DNA of 64,000 nt from Massilia sp. R2A-15 (GCF_030704305.1 NZ_CP131935.1:806001-870000), one strand, 5' to 3'; positions 1 through 11,218 are shown, counted from the stretch's first letter. Notes: generated from the letters alone by a model not told the origin. Made by a program: numbers and translations.

Positions 1-439
1 AATGCGGGCGATCTTCAAGATGGCGCCGATCCTGAAGCGCACTCTTCCTTGATGTGTCGGTGGGATCGGACTTGGGAGTTTTGTTCAGCAGGCATAAACG
101 CTAATTTAGGGGCTCGCTGGAGGAGTGGCAAGTAAAACCGGCGGTACCAGCAAGCACTGGCGGGCTTTGTTCTTCGCGCTTCGCCTTGTTCCTGTTGGTC
201 GGATCAGCGCTTTCCTGTGCGGAGCTGGATGCCCGCTTCGCAGTGCGACAGGCGCCCATCGAAGCCCCAGGGCCAACGACAACAAGGCAGCGTTAGCGGC
301 CCCTCAACCATGCTTCTTCCGGCAAGAAGCTGTCCTTGCGATGCCTGCGGCGTATTCTGAGAGTATGCCCATCGATAGACCAGCGGACATCAACTGGTGC
401 TTTCCGAACCGCTCCAACGGTTCGGGTCTTGAGGGACAG
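1..439. other. Gene-free or unrecognised left edge
   Basis: No protein family is recognisable here. Frame 2 stays open from base 2 and stops at 50-52 (ending ...KRTLP), so the first 52 bases could be the 3' end of a gene lying to the left, but this is too short to name. A plus-strand open frame over 125-469 has no recognisable domain or ribosome binding site and overlaps the end of the HNH gene, so it is not called. Confidence 0.4.
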
Positions 440-1357
440 CTATTCTCCGATAATTTTCGCCCCTTTTGAGCGATTACATTTCCAACACAAAGTTTGAAGG
501 TTTTCTTCTGATGTGATCCCCCCCTTAGCAAGGGGCCTGATATGGTCAATCTCAAGTAAAAGGTTTTTCTCGTCCGAAGTCGACAGGTTGCAAATCTTGC
601 AGGTAAAATTGTCCCGGTTCTTAATTTTTTCCCGTAAGCTCGGCGTCATTAGCGCGCGCTGTCCCGCGACGCTATTCCGAAATTTGACCAGTGTGCTCAG
701 GTACGCAATGAATCTATCCAGATTTCCTAGATCGAGTTTTATATCACACCTGGCCGAACTATTGCCTCCCGCGGAAACATACTGGAAGGTATAGACAGGA
801 AAATACAAATCGCTTAAATCAATCTTGTTGAACCCCAGTTCCTTTATTAACCTGTTCCGGCTGAAACAGTATATCGCGAAGGGTACCTCGTTATTAATAC
901 TTGATACGATTTCATCCCTCTCATTTTCCAGTAAGAATTTTCCTTGCTCAGCTGCCGAAAAGTTGTTGATCACTTCCTCAAACTTCGACAGTGTCTCTTC
1001 ACTTGGTTTGATGTCAAAATATTTGCAAAGATACTTAAAAGGCTGATTGCTCGCATTTTTACAGACCGTCGCAGAGCAATTGTGTACCCAACTACTTCTC
1101 ACAACCTCTTGCCACTTCGTCCTCTTCATGTTGTAGCGGCTATTGTCACGTAGATCACTTTGACCGTAATCGACTGATGTAACATATGAGTATGTCGATT
1201 TCAAATTCTCTATGTGGTCGTTTAGCTCGTTACAGTTGTCGGTGTGCTGACTAATACCGATTTTGGTTTGCAGGAATTTTTTGCTCCCAAAATATATAAA
1301 GGCATAAATTTGGTACGTTACAAGCAGTAATGCCACTAAAATAAAAATCTCTAACAA
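440..1357 (-). CDS. HNH endonuclease domain protein with N-terminal membrane anchor
   Basis: A 305-residue protein. Residues 1-23 form one hydrophobic segment (MLEIFILVALLLVTYQIYAF), so it is probably anchored in the inner membrane. The middle part is not recognised. The C-terminal 65 residues are an HNH nuclease domain: a CKIC zinc pair, EIDHI with the catalytic Asp-His, an Asn in SEENLQTL, and a second pair in CWKCNRSK. The start is a TTG codon, chosen because AAAGGAG lies just upstream at normal spacing and no better start follows. The gene is clearly richer in A+T than the rest of the window and sits beside the 3' end of a tRNA gene, which suggests acquisition by transfer. The substrate is unknown; a role in restriction or phage defence is possible but not shown. 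Confidence 0.8.
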   Translation of the reverse strand: MLEIFILVALLLVTYQIYAFIYFGSKKFLQTKIGISQHTDNCNELNDHIENLKSTYSYVTSVDYGQSDLRDNSRYNMKRTKWQEVVRSSWVHNCSATVCKNASNQPFKYLCKYFDIKPSEETLSKFEEVINNFSAAEQGKFLLENERDEIVSSINNEVPFAIYCFSRNRLIKELGFNKIDLSDLYFPVYTFQYVSAGGNSSARCDIKLDLGNLDRFIAYLSTLVKFRNSVAGQRALMTPSLREKIKNRDNFTCKICNLSTSDEKNLLLEIDHIRPLAKGGITSEENLQTLCWKCNRSKGAKIIGE

Positions 1358-2000
1358 TTACCGCTCCTTTAAAGTTCTGTCGGAAAAACGTACCCGGCAT
1401 GTAAATCCGCGTTTTTCGGGTCTGTACCACATCTAACAATCGAGCGACATTTGACGTATCGTTCTGTAGTAAATCCACAGTCGGGTCTAAGATAAGGCCT
1501 GTCAGGTGCAGCGGCAGTTGGTTGCCAATGCCGGATTCTGCGGCACTCGGATGAGAGCTGGCATAGTGGAAGTTTAACCTCAAGCAAGACACGTGTCCAT
1601 TATGCAATAGTCGTTCGATAGAAGGGATTCTTGTTGAGCTTTCCCGGTATCTAACGTCACCTGAACGACGTGGCACGGTTCGGTTTACGTCGAAATTCCA
1701 CTAACGCTGCGAAGCGGTGACATCTTGCTTCGTCGCGTCCCAAGGCCGCGCTGCGAGCGCAAACGGGGGCAGTGCCGAACAAAACACCCGAAATGAATAA
1801 TCGTGCGCCGTGCATACGAGTCATGTTGTTACTTTGGGTGAAGTAGCTCGCGGTGTGGAGGGGCACCGTCGCCAACGCGGCATCTTTGCCTTTGGAGCGG
1901 GCAGGCGCGCAGGGCGAGTGTATGCCCGTCCATTTGGATCTCTTAGGGCATGGGCTAATTGGTGTTCGATCAGGTCGGTGCGTTCGCCGAGACGTGATCT
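1358..2000. other. Gene-free stretch between HNH gene and tRNA-Arg
   Basis: Several short open frames occur on both strands but none has a recognisable domain or convincing ribosome binding site. The base composition moves from the AT-rich HNH gene back to the local high GC towards 1700-2000. No copy of the tRNA 3' end, integrase or insertion sequence end was found in it. Confidence 0.5.
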
Positions 2001-2075
2001 TGGTCCCTCCGACTGGAATCGAACCAGTATCCCACGCTTAGGAGGCATGTGCACTATCCATTGTGCTACGGAGAG
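2001..2075 (-). tRNA. tRNA-Arg, anticodon CCT
   Basis: Read on the minus strand the sequence folds as a full cloverleaf. It has a 7-bp acceptor stem (CTCTCCG with CGGAGGG, one wobble), a D arm (GCAC/GTGC), an anticodon stem CATGC/GCGTG with loop CTCCTAA giving anticodon CCT, a 4-base variable loop, a T arm with loop TTCGATT, and discriminator A followed by an encoded CCA. It decodes AGG. A perfect minus-strand TATAAT at 2179-2184 could be its -10 element. Its 3' end faces the AT-rich HNH region, the usual side for integrated elements. Confidence 0.95.
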
Positions 2076-2193
2076 GACGCTCGCGCCGCCGGGAAGTCCG
2101 GCGGGCAGTGGCAGGCCAGGCCTGCAATTCGGCGATCGTGACGGCGCGTTCGCCGTCCGGTGTCGTGAATCGAGCGCAATTATAGCCGACCTT

Positions 2194-2218
2194 CGGCAGC
2201 AAATTGCGCTTGCTGCCG
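2194..2218. promoter_or_regulatory. Palindrome between divergent promoters of tRNA-Arg and uup
   Basis: CGGCAGCAA and TTGCTGCCG are perfect 9-base inverted arms separated by 7 bases. The palindrome lies between a minus-strand TATAAT (2179-2184) and a plus-strand TACAAT (2229-2234). It could be an operator for either direction or an RNA hairpin. The regulator is unknown. Confidence 0.4.
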
Positions 2219-2306
2219 CGACAGTCGGTACAATGCACGCTTCTTTCATTTTTTCGGCCACGCATTTCCTTGCGAAAAGCTCCGCGGCCGGGCATTCCTC
2301 ACTACT

Positions 2307-4205
<1,899 letters not shown>

Positions 4206-4233
4206 GCCACGCTGAAAACATTGGAGGATCCCG

Positions 4234-4950
4234 ATGTCCAAGCAGCAAGAAGCACCCAGCTCCGCCGCCCTCGGCGCCGGGGCGTCACTGTTTCCCCGCG
4301 CCGCCCTGGTGCGGGTCCTTCCTTTCGCCGTCTACCTGGCGTTCATCGCGCTGACCGAACTCTTGGCCCGGCTCGGCTGGACCGCGGCCGAACTGCGCTG
4401 GCTGTATGCGGTCAAGGCCGCCACGGTGGCGCTGGCGCTAGCCGTGTTCTGGCGCCACTACACCGAGCTGCACATATTCCGCCTGCGGCCGCCGCGCCTG
4501 CTTTTCGCGCTGGCCGTGGGGGTGGTCGTGCTGGTGCTGTGGATCGGTCTGGGCGCAGACTGGATGACCATCGGCACGTCGGCCGGCTTCGATCCCACCA
4601 CGAACGGGCGCATCGACTGGGCGCTGGTGGTGGTGCGCATCGCCGGCGCCGCACTGGTGGTGCCGGTGATGGAGGAGCTGTTCTGGCGCTCCTTCCTGCT
4701 GCGCTGGCTCGACAACCCCGACTTCGACACTGTTGCTCCAGCGCAAGTGACGATCAGGAGCGTGCTGATCTCGTCGGTGCTGTTCGGCTTCGAGCACAAC
4801 CTGTGGCTGGCCGGAATCGTCGCCGGTCTTGCTTACAGTGCACTGTATATGCGCCATCGCACGATCTGGTCCCCCATCCTGGCCCATGCTGTAACCAACG
4901 GTTTGCTGGGCGCGTGGGTGGTGCACACGGGTAGCTGGTCCTATTGGTGA
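4234..4950 (+). CDS. CAAX (CPBP) intramembrane protease, PEP-CTERM-associated type
   Basis: A 238-residue, very hydrophobic inner-membrane protein with about six to seven predicted membrane segments. It carries all three motifs of the CPBP/Abi family: EELFWR (glutamate pair and Arg), FGFEHN (the FxxxH motif) and HAVTN (the HxxxN/D motif). The sequence resembles the CAAX-protease subfamily found in exosortase/PEP-CTERM bacteria. That fits the two PEP-CTERM proteins and EpsA elsewhere in this window, although no exosortase gene is present here. The start is an ATG preceded by GGAGG. The substrate is unknown; processing of sorted proteins is an inference from genome context. Confidence 0.85.
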   Translation: MSKQQEAPSSAALGAGASLFPRAALVRVLPFAVYLAFIALTELLARLGWTAAELRWLYAVKAATVALALAVFWRHYTELHIFRLRPPRLLFALAVGVVVLVLWIGLGADWMTIGTSAGFDPTTNGRIDWALVVVRIAGAALVVPVMEELFWRSFLLRWLDNPDFDTVAPAQVTIRSVLISSVLFGFEHNLWLAGIVAGLAYSALYMRHRTIWSPILAHAVTNGLLGAWVVHTGSWSYW

Positions 4951-5120
4951 CAGGAGGGAGGCAGCGGATTGATCATTTGGACATTGACACAATCCGCTGA
5001 GTTCCCGACCGGCCCGACTCTTTTTCCTTCTCCCTCACCGCATTCGGCGGAGCGCCCCGCTGCGGCCGCAGCGGCAGCCGCCAGCGCGTCCGCGTCCAGC
5101 GGAAACTTGAGGGGGATACC

Positions 5121-6221
5121 ATGAAAAAAGCACTGATCACCGGCATCACGGGGCAGGATGGTTCCTATCTGGCCGAGTTCCTGCTGGAAAAAGGCTACGA
5201 GGTGCACGGCCTGCGGCGCCGCGCCTCGCTGCTCAACACCGGGCGCATCGACCATCTGCGCGGAAACGCCGGCTTCCACGTCCATCATGGCGACCTGAGC
5301 GACACGTCCAACCTGACCCGCATCCTGCAGCTGGTCCAGCCCGACGAGGTCTACAACCTGGGCGCGATGAGCCACGTGGCGGTGTCGTTCGAGTCGCCCG
5401 AGTACACGGCCGACGTCGATGGCGTCGGGGCCGTGCGCCTGCTCGAGGCGATCCGCTGCCTCGGGCTCGGCGCCACCACCCGCTACTACCAGGCGTCGAC
5501 GTCCGAGCTGTACGGGTTGGTGCGGGAAACCCCGCAGCGCGAAACCACGCCGTTCTATCCGCGCAGCCCGTACGCGGCGGCCAAGCTGTACGCCTACTGG
5601 ATCACGGTCAATTACCGCGAAGCCTACGGCATGTACGCCTGCAACGGCATCCTGTTCAATCACGAGTCGCCGCGCCGCGGCGAAACCTTCGTCACCCGCA
5701 AGGTCACGCGCGCGCTGGCGAACATCGCGCTGGGCCTCGAGCAGCGACTGTTGCTGGGCAACCTGGACGCGCTGCGCGACTGGGGCCACGCGCGCGACTA
5801 CGTCGAGATGCAATGGCTGATGCTGCAGCAGGACCAGGCCGACGATTTCGTCATCGCCACCGGCCGCCAGTACTCAGTGCGCCACTTCGTCGACATCGCC
5901 GCGCGCGAACTGGGGATGGAAATCGCATGGCATGGCAGCGGCGTCGATGAGCACGGCGTCATCGCTTCCATCATGGGGGACCGATGCCGCGGCGCGCGTG
6001 TGGGCCAGGCCATCGTCGCCGTCGACCCGCGGTTCTTCCGGCCGACCGAGGTAGATACCTTGCTGGGCGACGCCGGCAAGGCGCGGGCGCGGCTTGGCTG
6101 GACGCCGCGGACCAGCTTCGAGTCGATGGTGAAGGAAATGGTGGCGCACGATCTGGACCGCGCGCGCCGCCACAAGCTGCTGCAGGCGAACGGCTACGAC
6201 GTCGCCATTTCACTGGAGTGA
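5121..6221 (+). CDS. gmd: GDP-mannose 4,6-dehydratase
   Basis: A 366-residue SDR-fold enzyme converting GDP-mannose to GDP-4-keto-6-deoxy-mannose, the precursor of GDP-fucose, GDP-rhamnose or GDP-perosamine. It has the N-terminal nucleotide-binding motif [14 protein letters not shown], the [13 protein letters not shown] segment, catalytic Ser-Glu in TSELYG, and the YxxxK pair in YAAAKLY. The conserved [15 protein letters not shown] region typical of Gmd is intact. The ATG is preceded by GAGGGGG. With manC (which makes GDP-mannose) 6 kb downstream it forms the sugar-nucleotide supply of this cluster. No partner reductase or epimerase to finish a deoxy sugar is encoded in the window. Confidence 0.94.
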   Translation: MKKALITGITGQDGSYLAEFLLEKGYEVHGLRRRASLLNTGRIDHLRGNAGFHVHHGDLSDTSNLTRILQLVQPDEVYNLGAMSHVAVSFESPEYTADVDGVGAVRLLEAIRCLGLGATTRYYQASTSELYGLVRETPQRETTPFYPRSPYAAAKLYAYWITVNYREAYGMYACNGILFNHESPRRGETFVTRKVTRALANIALGLEQRLLLGNLDALRDWGHARDYVEMQWLMLQQDQADDFVIATGRQYSVRHFVDIAARELGMEIAWHGSGVDEHGVIASIMGDRCRGARVGQAIVAVDPRFFRPTEVDTLLGDAGKARARLGWTPRTSFESMVKEMVAHDLDRARRHKLLQANGYDVAISLE

Positions 6222-6300
6222 ACCCTTGGGCAAGGCATGACCCGGTGATCGACAAGGACGGCCGCAGCAAGCCACGGCTGCGCGTGAAAGGGGCGCTCGC

Positions 6301-7509
6301 ATGAAGATTCTGATGGTGTCCGAAGACCTGCCCGGCGAACAGATCGGCGGATTGGGCAAGCACGTGGTCACGCTGTCGAACGCCTTGCTGGCGCGCGGCC
6401 ACGAGGTCGCCATCCTCGGCCGCAGTTTCAGTGGCGCCGCCGCCGATGGCAGCGCGCGCCAGATCGGTTTCAATGGCCGCTTCATCCCGGGATTCGATTT
6501 CGCGCATCCCGGATGGAAGGAGACGCAGCTCGGCGTGTTCAATCCGCTCAAGCGGCCCTGGTTCGCGCGCAAGATCGCCCGTGCGATCGCCACGCATGCC
6601 GCCGGCTTCGACGTGGTGCACTACCACGGCCACCTGCCGATGGTGGCGCTGCACGTCGACCGGGCGCTCAACTTCATCCAGACGCGCCACGACCAGGGCA
6701 GCGAATGCATCACCCACCTGCGCTTTCGCGACGGCGTCGTGTGCGCCGCGGCCTCCGCGCGCGCCTGCGCCGGCTGCATCCATCCGGCGCCCGGCCCGCT
6801 GCGCGAGCACGTCTCGGCGCTGGCGGTGACGCGCTACCGGCGCGACGCGGCGGAGGCGTTCCGTCGCCACAAGACCATTTTCGTGTCCGATTTCCTGCGC
6901 CGCCAGTTCCTGCGCCAGATTCCCGGCGCCGACCTGGCGCGAAGCCGCGTCATCCACAACTTCGTTGATTATTCGATGCTGGCGAATTGCGCGCAGGCGC
7001 CGCGCGCCGGGCAAGTGCTGCTGGCCGGGCGCATCGATGCCGGGAAGGGCTTCGGCGAATTCCTGGCCGCGGCGCGCGGGCGCATGCCGCCGGACGCGCG
7101 CCTGCTGGTCGTCGGCGACGGCGCGGAACGCGCCGCGCTCGAAGAGCGCTACGCCAGCCGGCAAGTGCGCTTCCTCGGCTGGCGGCCGCACCGGGAAGTG
7201 CTCGCGCTGACCGCCCGCAGCCATGTCTGCGTCGTGCCGTCGCGGTGGGAAGAGCCATGCGGCACCACCGTGCTCGAAGCGCTGGCGCTGGGACGGCCCT
7301 GCGTCGCACTGGCGCGCGGGGGCACGCCCGAACTGGCCGCCTACCAGCTCCACGCCGGCCAGCTGCAACTGGGCGGGTCGATGGACCGGCTGGTCGCCAT
7401 GCTGTGCGAGCGGCTCGCGCGGCCGCCGGCGGCGCAGCCGCTGCCTCCCGCGGCCGCGCTCGATGTGATCCATGCGGTGCCGAAGATCCTCGACTACTAC
7501 GCCGAATAA
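6301..7509 (+). CDS. Glycosyltransferase family 4
   Basis: A 402-residue GT-B fold protein that probably adds one sugar to a lipid-linked or growing surface polysaccharide at the inner membrane. The N-terminal acceptor domain opens with MKILMVSEDLPGEQIGGLGKHV, whose GGxGxHV is typical of GT4 enzymes. The C-terminal donor domain has LLAGRIDAGKGFGEFL and the E-x7-E-type motif in EEPCGTTVLEALALG. A cysteine cluster (C-x6-C-x2-C) lies near residue 145. The sugar specificity cannot be read from sequence. It lies 79 bases after gmd and in the same direction, so it may use the GDP sugar made there. Confidence 0.88.
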   Translation: MKILMVSEDLPGEQIGGLGKHVVTLSNALLARGHEVAILGRSFSGAAADGSARQIGFNGRFIPGFDFAHPGWKETQLGVFNPLKRPWFARKIARAIATHAAGFDVVHYHGHLPMVALHVDRALNFIQTRHDQGSECITHLRFRDGVVCAAASARACAGCIHPAPGPLREHVSALAVTRYRRDAAEAFRRHKTIFVSDFLRRQFLRQIPGADLARSRVIHNFVDYSMLANCAQAPRAGQVLLAGRIDAGKGFGEFLAAARGRMPPDARLLVVGDGAERAALEERYASRQVRFLGWRPHREVLALTARSHVCVVPSRWEEPCGTTVLEALALGRPCVALARGGTPELAAYQLHAGQLQLGGSMDRLVAMLCERLARPPAAQPLPPAAALDVIHAVPKILDYYAE

Positions 7510-7621
7510 GCCCGCAGTGCGGGCGCCCAGCCGATCACCCTGAACGGATCAAGGTCGCCCTACGCGGCCGGTGCTACGCTTTCAAGGTCGGGTCCGCCGG
7601 ATCCGATCCCGGGAGGCGGCC

Positions 7622-7771
7622 ATGCGGCAGGTAATCCTGATCCACGCGCACAAGAACCTGGACCAGCTCAGCGCGCTGGTGGTCCGCATGGCGGACGACG
7701 AGTTCCTGACCTGTCTCAACCCCGCCGCCGGCGGCGCGCCGCGGCTCCGGCGCGAAGCGTGCGCGCCATGA
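7622..7771 (+). pseudogene. Remnant of a core-2/I-branching type glycosyltransferase (GT14) gene
   Basis: A 49-codon frame opens after a strong ribosome binding site (GGGAGG) with MRQVILIHAHKNLDQLSALV, which looks like the extreme N-terminus of bacterial GT14 beta-1,6-N-acetylglucosaminyltransferase-like proteins (usual form: ILAHK or IHAHK followed by xxQLxxLI). After about 33 residues the similarity stops and the frame runs through low-complexity GC-rich sequence to a stop. That stop overlaps the ATG of the next gene by 4 bases. A full protein of this family is around 300 residues, so this is best read as a gene reduced to its 5' end. It may still be translated as a short leader coupled to the next gene. 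Confidence 0.55.
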
Positions 7772-9966
7772 AGCGCATCGCCTTCATCGTCCGCGACCCT
7801 TTGCCGCCGACCCGGGCCGACGTGGCGACGCTGTTCGGCGCCGAACTGCCGCGCCACGGCATCGACAGCGAATTGATCGGGCAGGGGAAGACCCGCAGCG
7901 TGCTGGCGCTTGCTGCGAGCCCTTTGCGGGACGCGCTTGGCCTGTGGCGCGCGCGCCGCGTCGACGGCATCCAGGTGCGCGACAAGATCGCCAGCGGCGT
8001 GCTGGCCCGCGTCGCCGCCGCGATCCTCGGCGTCCCGTTCGTCTACTGGATGTCGTTCCCGGTCGTCGAAGGCTTCGAGGCGCGGCGCGACGAGATTGGC
8101 CGCGCCGGCCGCGGCCCGCGCTGGGCTGCCCATGCGCTGCGCGCGCGTGTGGCGCGGCTGGTGCTGTACCGGCTGGTGCTGCCTGGCGCGCGCCACGTGT
8201 TCGTGCAGAGCGACGCGATGGCGTCATGGCTGGCCGGGCAGGGCGTGCCGCGCGCGCGCATGAGCGCGGTGCCGATGGGCGTGGACGCGGCGCTGTTCGA
8301 GCGCGCGGCCATCGAGCCGGCGCGCGATCCGCGCCTGGACGGGCGCCGCGTCATCCTCTACCTGGGCCGCGTCTCGCAGTCGCGCCAGTCGGGCTTCCTG
8401 CTCGACGTGGTCGAAGCGCTGCGCCGCGGCATACCCGGCATCCTGCTGGTGATTGCCGGCGACGCGTCATCGTCGGCCGACATGGCGTGGATGCGCGGCC
8501 TGATCGGGGAGCGCCGCCTCGGTGAGCATGTGGTGCTGACCGGCTGGCTGCCGCAGCGAAAAGCGCTCCGCTACGCGGTGCGGGCGGAAGTCGCCCTGTC
8601 GCCGCTCCCGCGCGGCACGCTGTTCGACGGTTCGTCGCCGGCGAAGCTGATGGAATACCTTGCGCTCGGCATTCCCTGCGTGGCCAGCGACATCCCCGAC
8701 CAGGCACTGGCGATCGAGCAGAGCGGGGCGGGCGTGCTCGCGCCCATGTTGCCCGGCCCCTTCAGCGAAGCCGTGCGCGCGCTGCTCGACGATCCCGCGC
8801 AGCGCGCGCGCCTGGCCAAACTGGGGCCGCCGTGGGTTGCGCGCCACCGCACCTACGCCATCCTCGGCGCACAGGTGGCCGAGACCTACGAGCGCATCCT
8901 GCCGGAGGTGCCGCGCGTGCTGATGATCGGCACGGCGCCGGGCGGGCGCGGCGGCATCGCTTCGGTGGTCGGCGTGCTGCGCGCCGGCGGCCTGTTCGAG
9001 CGCGCGGCGGTGCGCTACGTGGTGTCGCACCGCGCGGGCGCGCACCACGTCGGCGCGCGCGCCGCGCTCTCCGCATTCTTGAGCACCGTTGCCGCCTGCC
9101 TGCGCCGGCGGCCGGAAGTGGTGCACGTCCACTCGGCCACGCGCGCCAGCTTTGCGCGCAAATCGCTGCTACTGCTGCTCGCGCGCGCGGCCGGCTGCCG
9201 TACCATCTTCCATTTGCACGGCGCCCAGTTCGGCCGCTTTGCCGCGACCGGGGCCTGGGCGCCGATGCGCTGGTGGATTCGCCGCACGCTCGAGCGCAGC
9301 ACCGCCGTGATCGCGCTGTCGGACCGCTGGGCAGCATTCGTGCGCGGCTACGCGCCGGCCGCGCGCGTGGTCGTGGTGCCCAACGCGGTCGCGCTGCCGG
9401 CAAGCGCCGACCGCAGCCGCGAGGAGCGCGGCCGCATCCTGTTCCTCGGCCGCGCCGACGCCGGCAAGGGCGTGTTCGACCTGCTCGCGGCGGTGGCGCT
9501 GCTGGCGCCGGCGCTGCCGCATATCCGGCTGGTGATCGGCGGCGCCGGCCAGCTGGCGCTGCTGCGCCGGCGCGCGGAAGAACTTGGCATCGGCGCGCGC
9601 GTGATCTTGCCGGGCTGGCTGGACGCGCGCGCCAGGGAGCGCGAGATGGCGCGCGCGCAGGTGTTCTGCCTGCCGTCGCACGCGGAGGGGCTGCCGATGG
9701 CGATGCTCGAAGCCATGGCCGCGGGAAAAGCGATCGTGGCCAGCGCCGTCGGCGGCGTCCCCGACGCGATTGCCGACGGCGCCAACGGCGTGCTGGTGGC
9801 GCCGCGCGACCCAGCCGCGCTGGCGGCGGCGCTCGGCAAGCTGCTGGCCAGCCGGGCGCTGCGCGAGTGCATGGGCGACGCGGCCAGCGCCACCGTGCGC
9901 GAACGCTTCAGCGCCGAAGGCGCGGTCGGCGCCTTGAGCGCGCTGTACCGGGAGCTTGGGGCCTGA
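7768..9966 (+). CDS. Two-domain fused glycosyltransferase (GT4-GT4)
   Basis: A protein of 732 residues from the ATG at 7768 (a GTG at 7759 would add three). It contains two complete GT-B glycosyltransferases in tandem. The first (about 1-375) has YLGRVSQSRQSGFLLDVVEA and SSPAKLMEYLALGIPCVASD. The second (about 380-732) begins PRVLMIGTAPGGRGGIASV and has FLGRADAGKGVFDLL plus the donor motif SHAEGLPMAMLEAMAAGKAI. Most GT4 proteins are half this length. The fusion suggests two consecutive sugar additions by one polypeptide. The start overlaps the stop of the preceding GT14 remnant. Specificity is unknown. Confidence 0.88.
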   Translation: MKRIAFIVRDPLPPTRADVATLFGAELPRHGIDSELIGQGKTRSVLALAASPLRDALGLWRARRVDGIQVRDKIASGVLARVAAAILGVPFVYWMSFPVVEGFEARRDEIGRAGRGPRWAAHALRARVARLVLYRLVLPGARHVFVQSDAMASWLAGQGVPRARMSAVPMGVDAALFERAAIEPARDPRLDGRRVILYLGRVSQSRQSGFLLDVVEALRRGIPGILLVIAGDASSSADMAWMRGLIGERRLGEHVVLTGWLPQRKALRYAVRAEVALSPLPRGTLFDGSSPAKLMEYLALGIPCVASDIPDQALAIEQSGAGVLAPMLPGPFSEAVRALLDDPAQRARLAKLGPPWVARHRTYAILGAQVAETYERILPEVPRVLMIGTAPGGRGGIASVVGVLRAGGLFERAAVRYVVSHRAGAHHVGARAALSAFLSTVAACLRRRPEVVHVHSATRASFARKSLLLLLARAAGCRTIFHLHGAQFGRFAATGAWAPMRWWIRRTLERSTAVIALSDRWAAFVRGYAPAARVVVVPNAVALPASADRSREERGRILFLGRADAGKGVFDLLAAVALLAPALPHIRLVIGGAGQLALLRRRAEELGIGARVILPGWLDARAREREMARAQVFCLPSHAEGLPMAMLEAMAAGKAIVASAVGGVPDAIADGANGVLVAPRDPAALAAALGKLLASRALRECMGDAASATVRERFSAEGAVGALSALYRELGA

Positions 9967-10209
9967 AGGCGGCGCGCGCGCGGCATCGAGAATCCGGCGC
10001 TGGGCTGGCAACCGCGCCCGCCCTGCGGCGTTCTCAAAATAACAACTCTATCGAACGGGGTTCCGGTAGAGTGCCGGATTACAATAACATTTTTCCATTA
10101 AACATCGATTTCCCGATTGCGGTTGTGGTGGCGCGGCGCTGGTGCACAATCAGTCTGTTCGCGGGTCCGCCCGCGGGAGTTTTTGAATTTTTTTAGAGCG
10201 AATACGACA

Positions 10210-11208
10210 ATGAATATCCTCGTTACCGGCGGCATGGGCTACATCGGTTCCCACACCTGCGTCGAGCTGCTCCAGGCGGGCCACCAGGTGGTGATCCTCG
10301 ATAACCTGTGCAACAGCGATCCGGGCGTGCAGGCGCGCGTCGAGCGCATCGCGGGCAAGAAGGTCCAGTTCGTGAAAGCGGATATCCGCGACCGCGCCGC
10401 CATCGAGGCGGCGTTTGCCGCCCACCCGGTCGACGCGGTAATCCACTTCGCCGGCCTGAAGGCGGTCGGCGAATCGGTCGAGCAGCCGCTGCGCTACTAC
10501 GACAACAACGTCACCGGCAGCATCGCGCTGTTCGAGACGATGGAAAAGTTCGGCGTGCGCACGCTGGTGTTCAGCTCGTCGGCGACGGTCTACGGTGACC
10601 CGGCCTCGGTGCCGATCACCGAGGATTTCCCGCTGTCGGCCACCAACGCCTACGGCCGCAGCAAGCTGATGATCGAAGAAATGCTGCGCGACCTTTCGCG
10701 CGCCAGGCCGGAATGGCGCATTGCGCTGCTGCGCTATTTCAATCCGGTGGGCGCCCACGAGAGCGGGCTGATCGGCGAGACCCCGAACGGCATCCCGAAC
10801 AACCTGGTCCCGTACATCGCCCAGGTCGCCAGCGGCGAGCGCGCGCAGCTGTCGGTGTACGGCAACGACTATCCGACCCCGGACGGCACCGGCATGCGCG
10901 ACTACATCCACGTCGTCGACCTGGCGATCGGCCACGTCAAGACGCTGGCCAGGCTGGCGGCCGCGCCCGGCGTGGTGACCTACAACCTGGGGACCGGACG
11001 CGGCAACAGCGTGCTCGAGATGATCCAGGCCTTCGAGCAGGCCAGCGGCAAGAAGATCCCGTACAAGATCGTCGCGCGGCGCCCGGGCGACATCGCCAAA
11101 TGCTACGCCGACCCGGCGCGCGCGCTGTCCGAGCTGGGCTGGAGCGCCGAGCGCAACATCGCCCAAATGTGCGCCGATTCCTGGCGCTACCAGTCAACTG
11201 CGAAGTAA
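10210..11208 (+). CDS. galE: UDP-glucose 4-epimerase
   Basis: A 332-residue SDR enzyme interconverting UDP-glucose and UDP-galactose with bound NAD. It has the NAD-binding motif TGGMGYIGSHTCVELL at the very N-terminus, SSSATVYG with the catalytic Ser/Thr, and YGRSK with the catalytic Tyr and Lys. PVGAHESGLIGE and YGNDYPTPDGTGMRDYIHV are diagnostic of GalE. The frame is open further upstream, but the family aligns from the ATG at 10210. It begins a run galE, nucleotidyltransferase, manC with gaps of 10 and -4 bases, so these three are probably co-transcribed. The 243 bases before it are comparatively AT-rich and probably hold the promoter. Confidence 0.95.
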   Translation: MNILVTGGMGYIGSHTCVELLQAGHQVVILDNLCNSDPGVQARVERIAGKKVQFVKADIRDRAAIEAAFAAHPVDAVIHFAGLKAVGESVEQPLRYYDNNVTGSIALFETMEKFGVRTLVFSSSATVYGDPASVPITEDFPLSATNAYGRSKLMIEEMLRDLSRARPEWRIALLRYFNPVGAHESGLIGETPNGIPNNLVPYIAQVASGERAQLSVYGNDYPTPDGTGMRDYIHVVDLAIGHVKTLARLAAAPGVVTYNLGTGRGNSVLEMIQAFEQASGKKIPYKIVARRPGDIAKCYADPARALSELGWSAERNIAQMCADSWRYQSTAK

Positions 11209-11218
11209 GGACACGGAC

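Noticed and set aside
286..1711. GCAGCGTTAG near 287 and CTAACGCTGC near 1702 as inverted ends of a mobile element or integron attC sites around the HNH gene
   Set aside because: Only ten bases match, the flanks diverge at once, the GTTRRRY core of attC is not satisfied, and there is no transposase or integrase.
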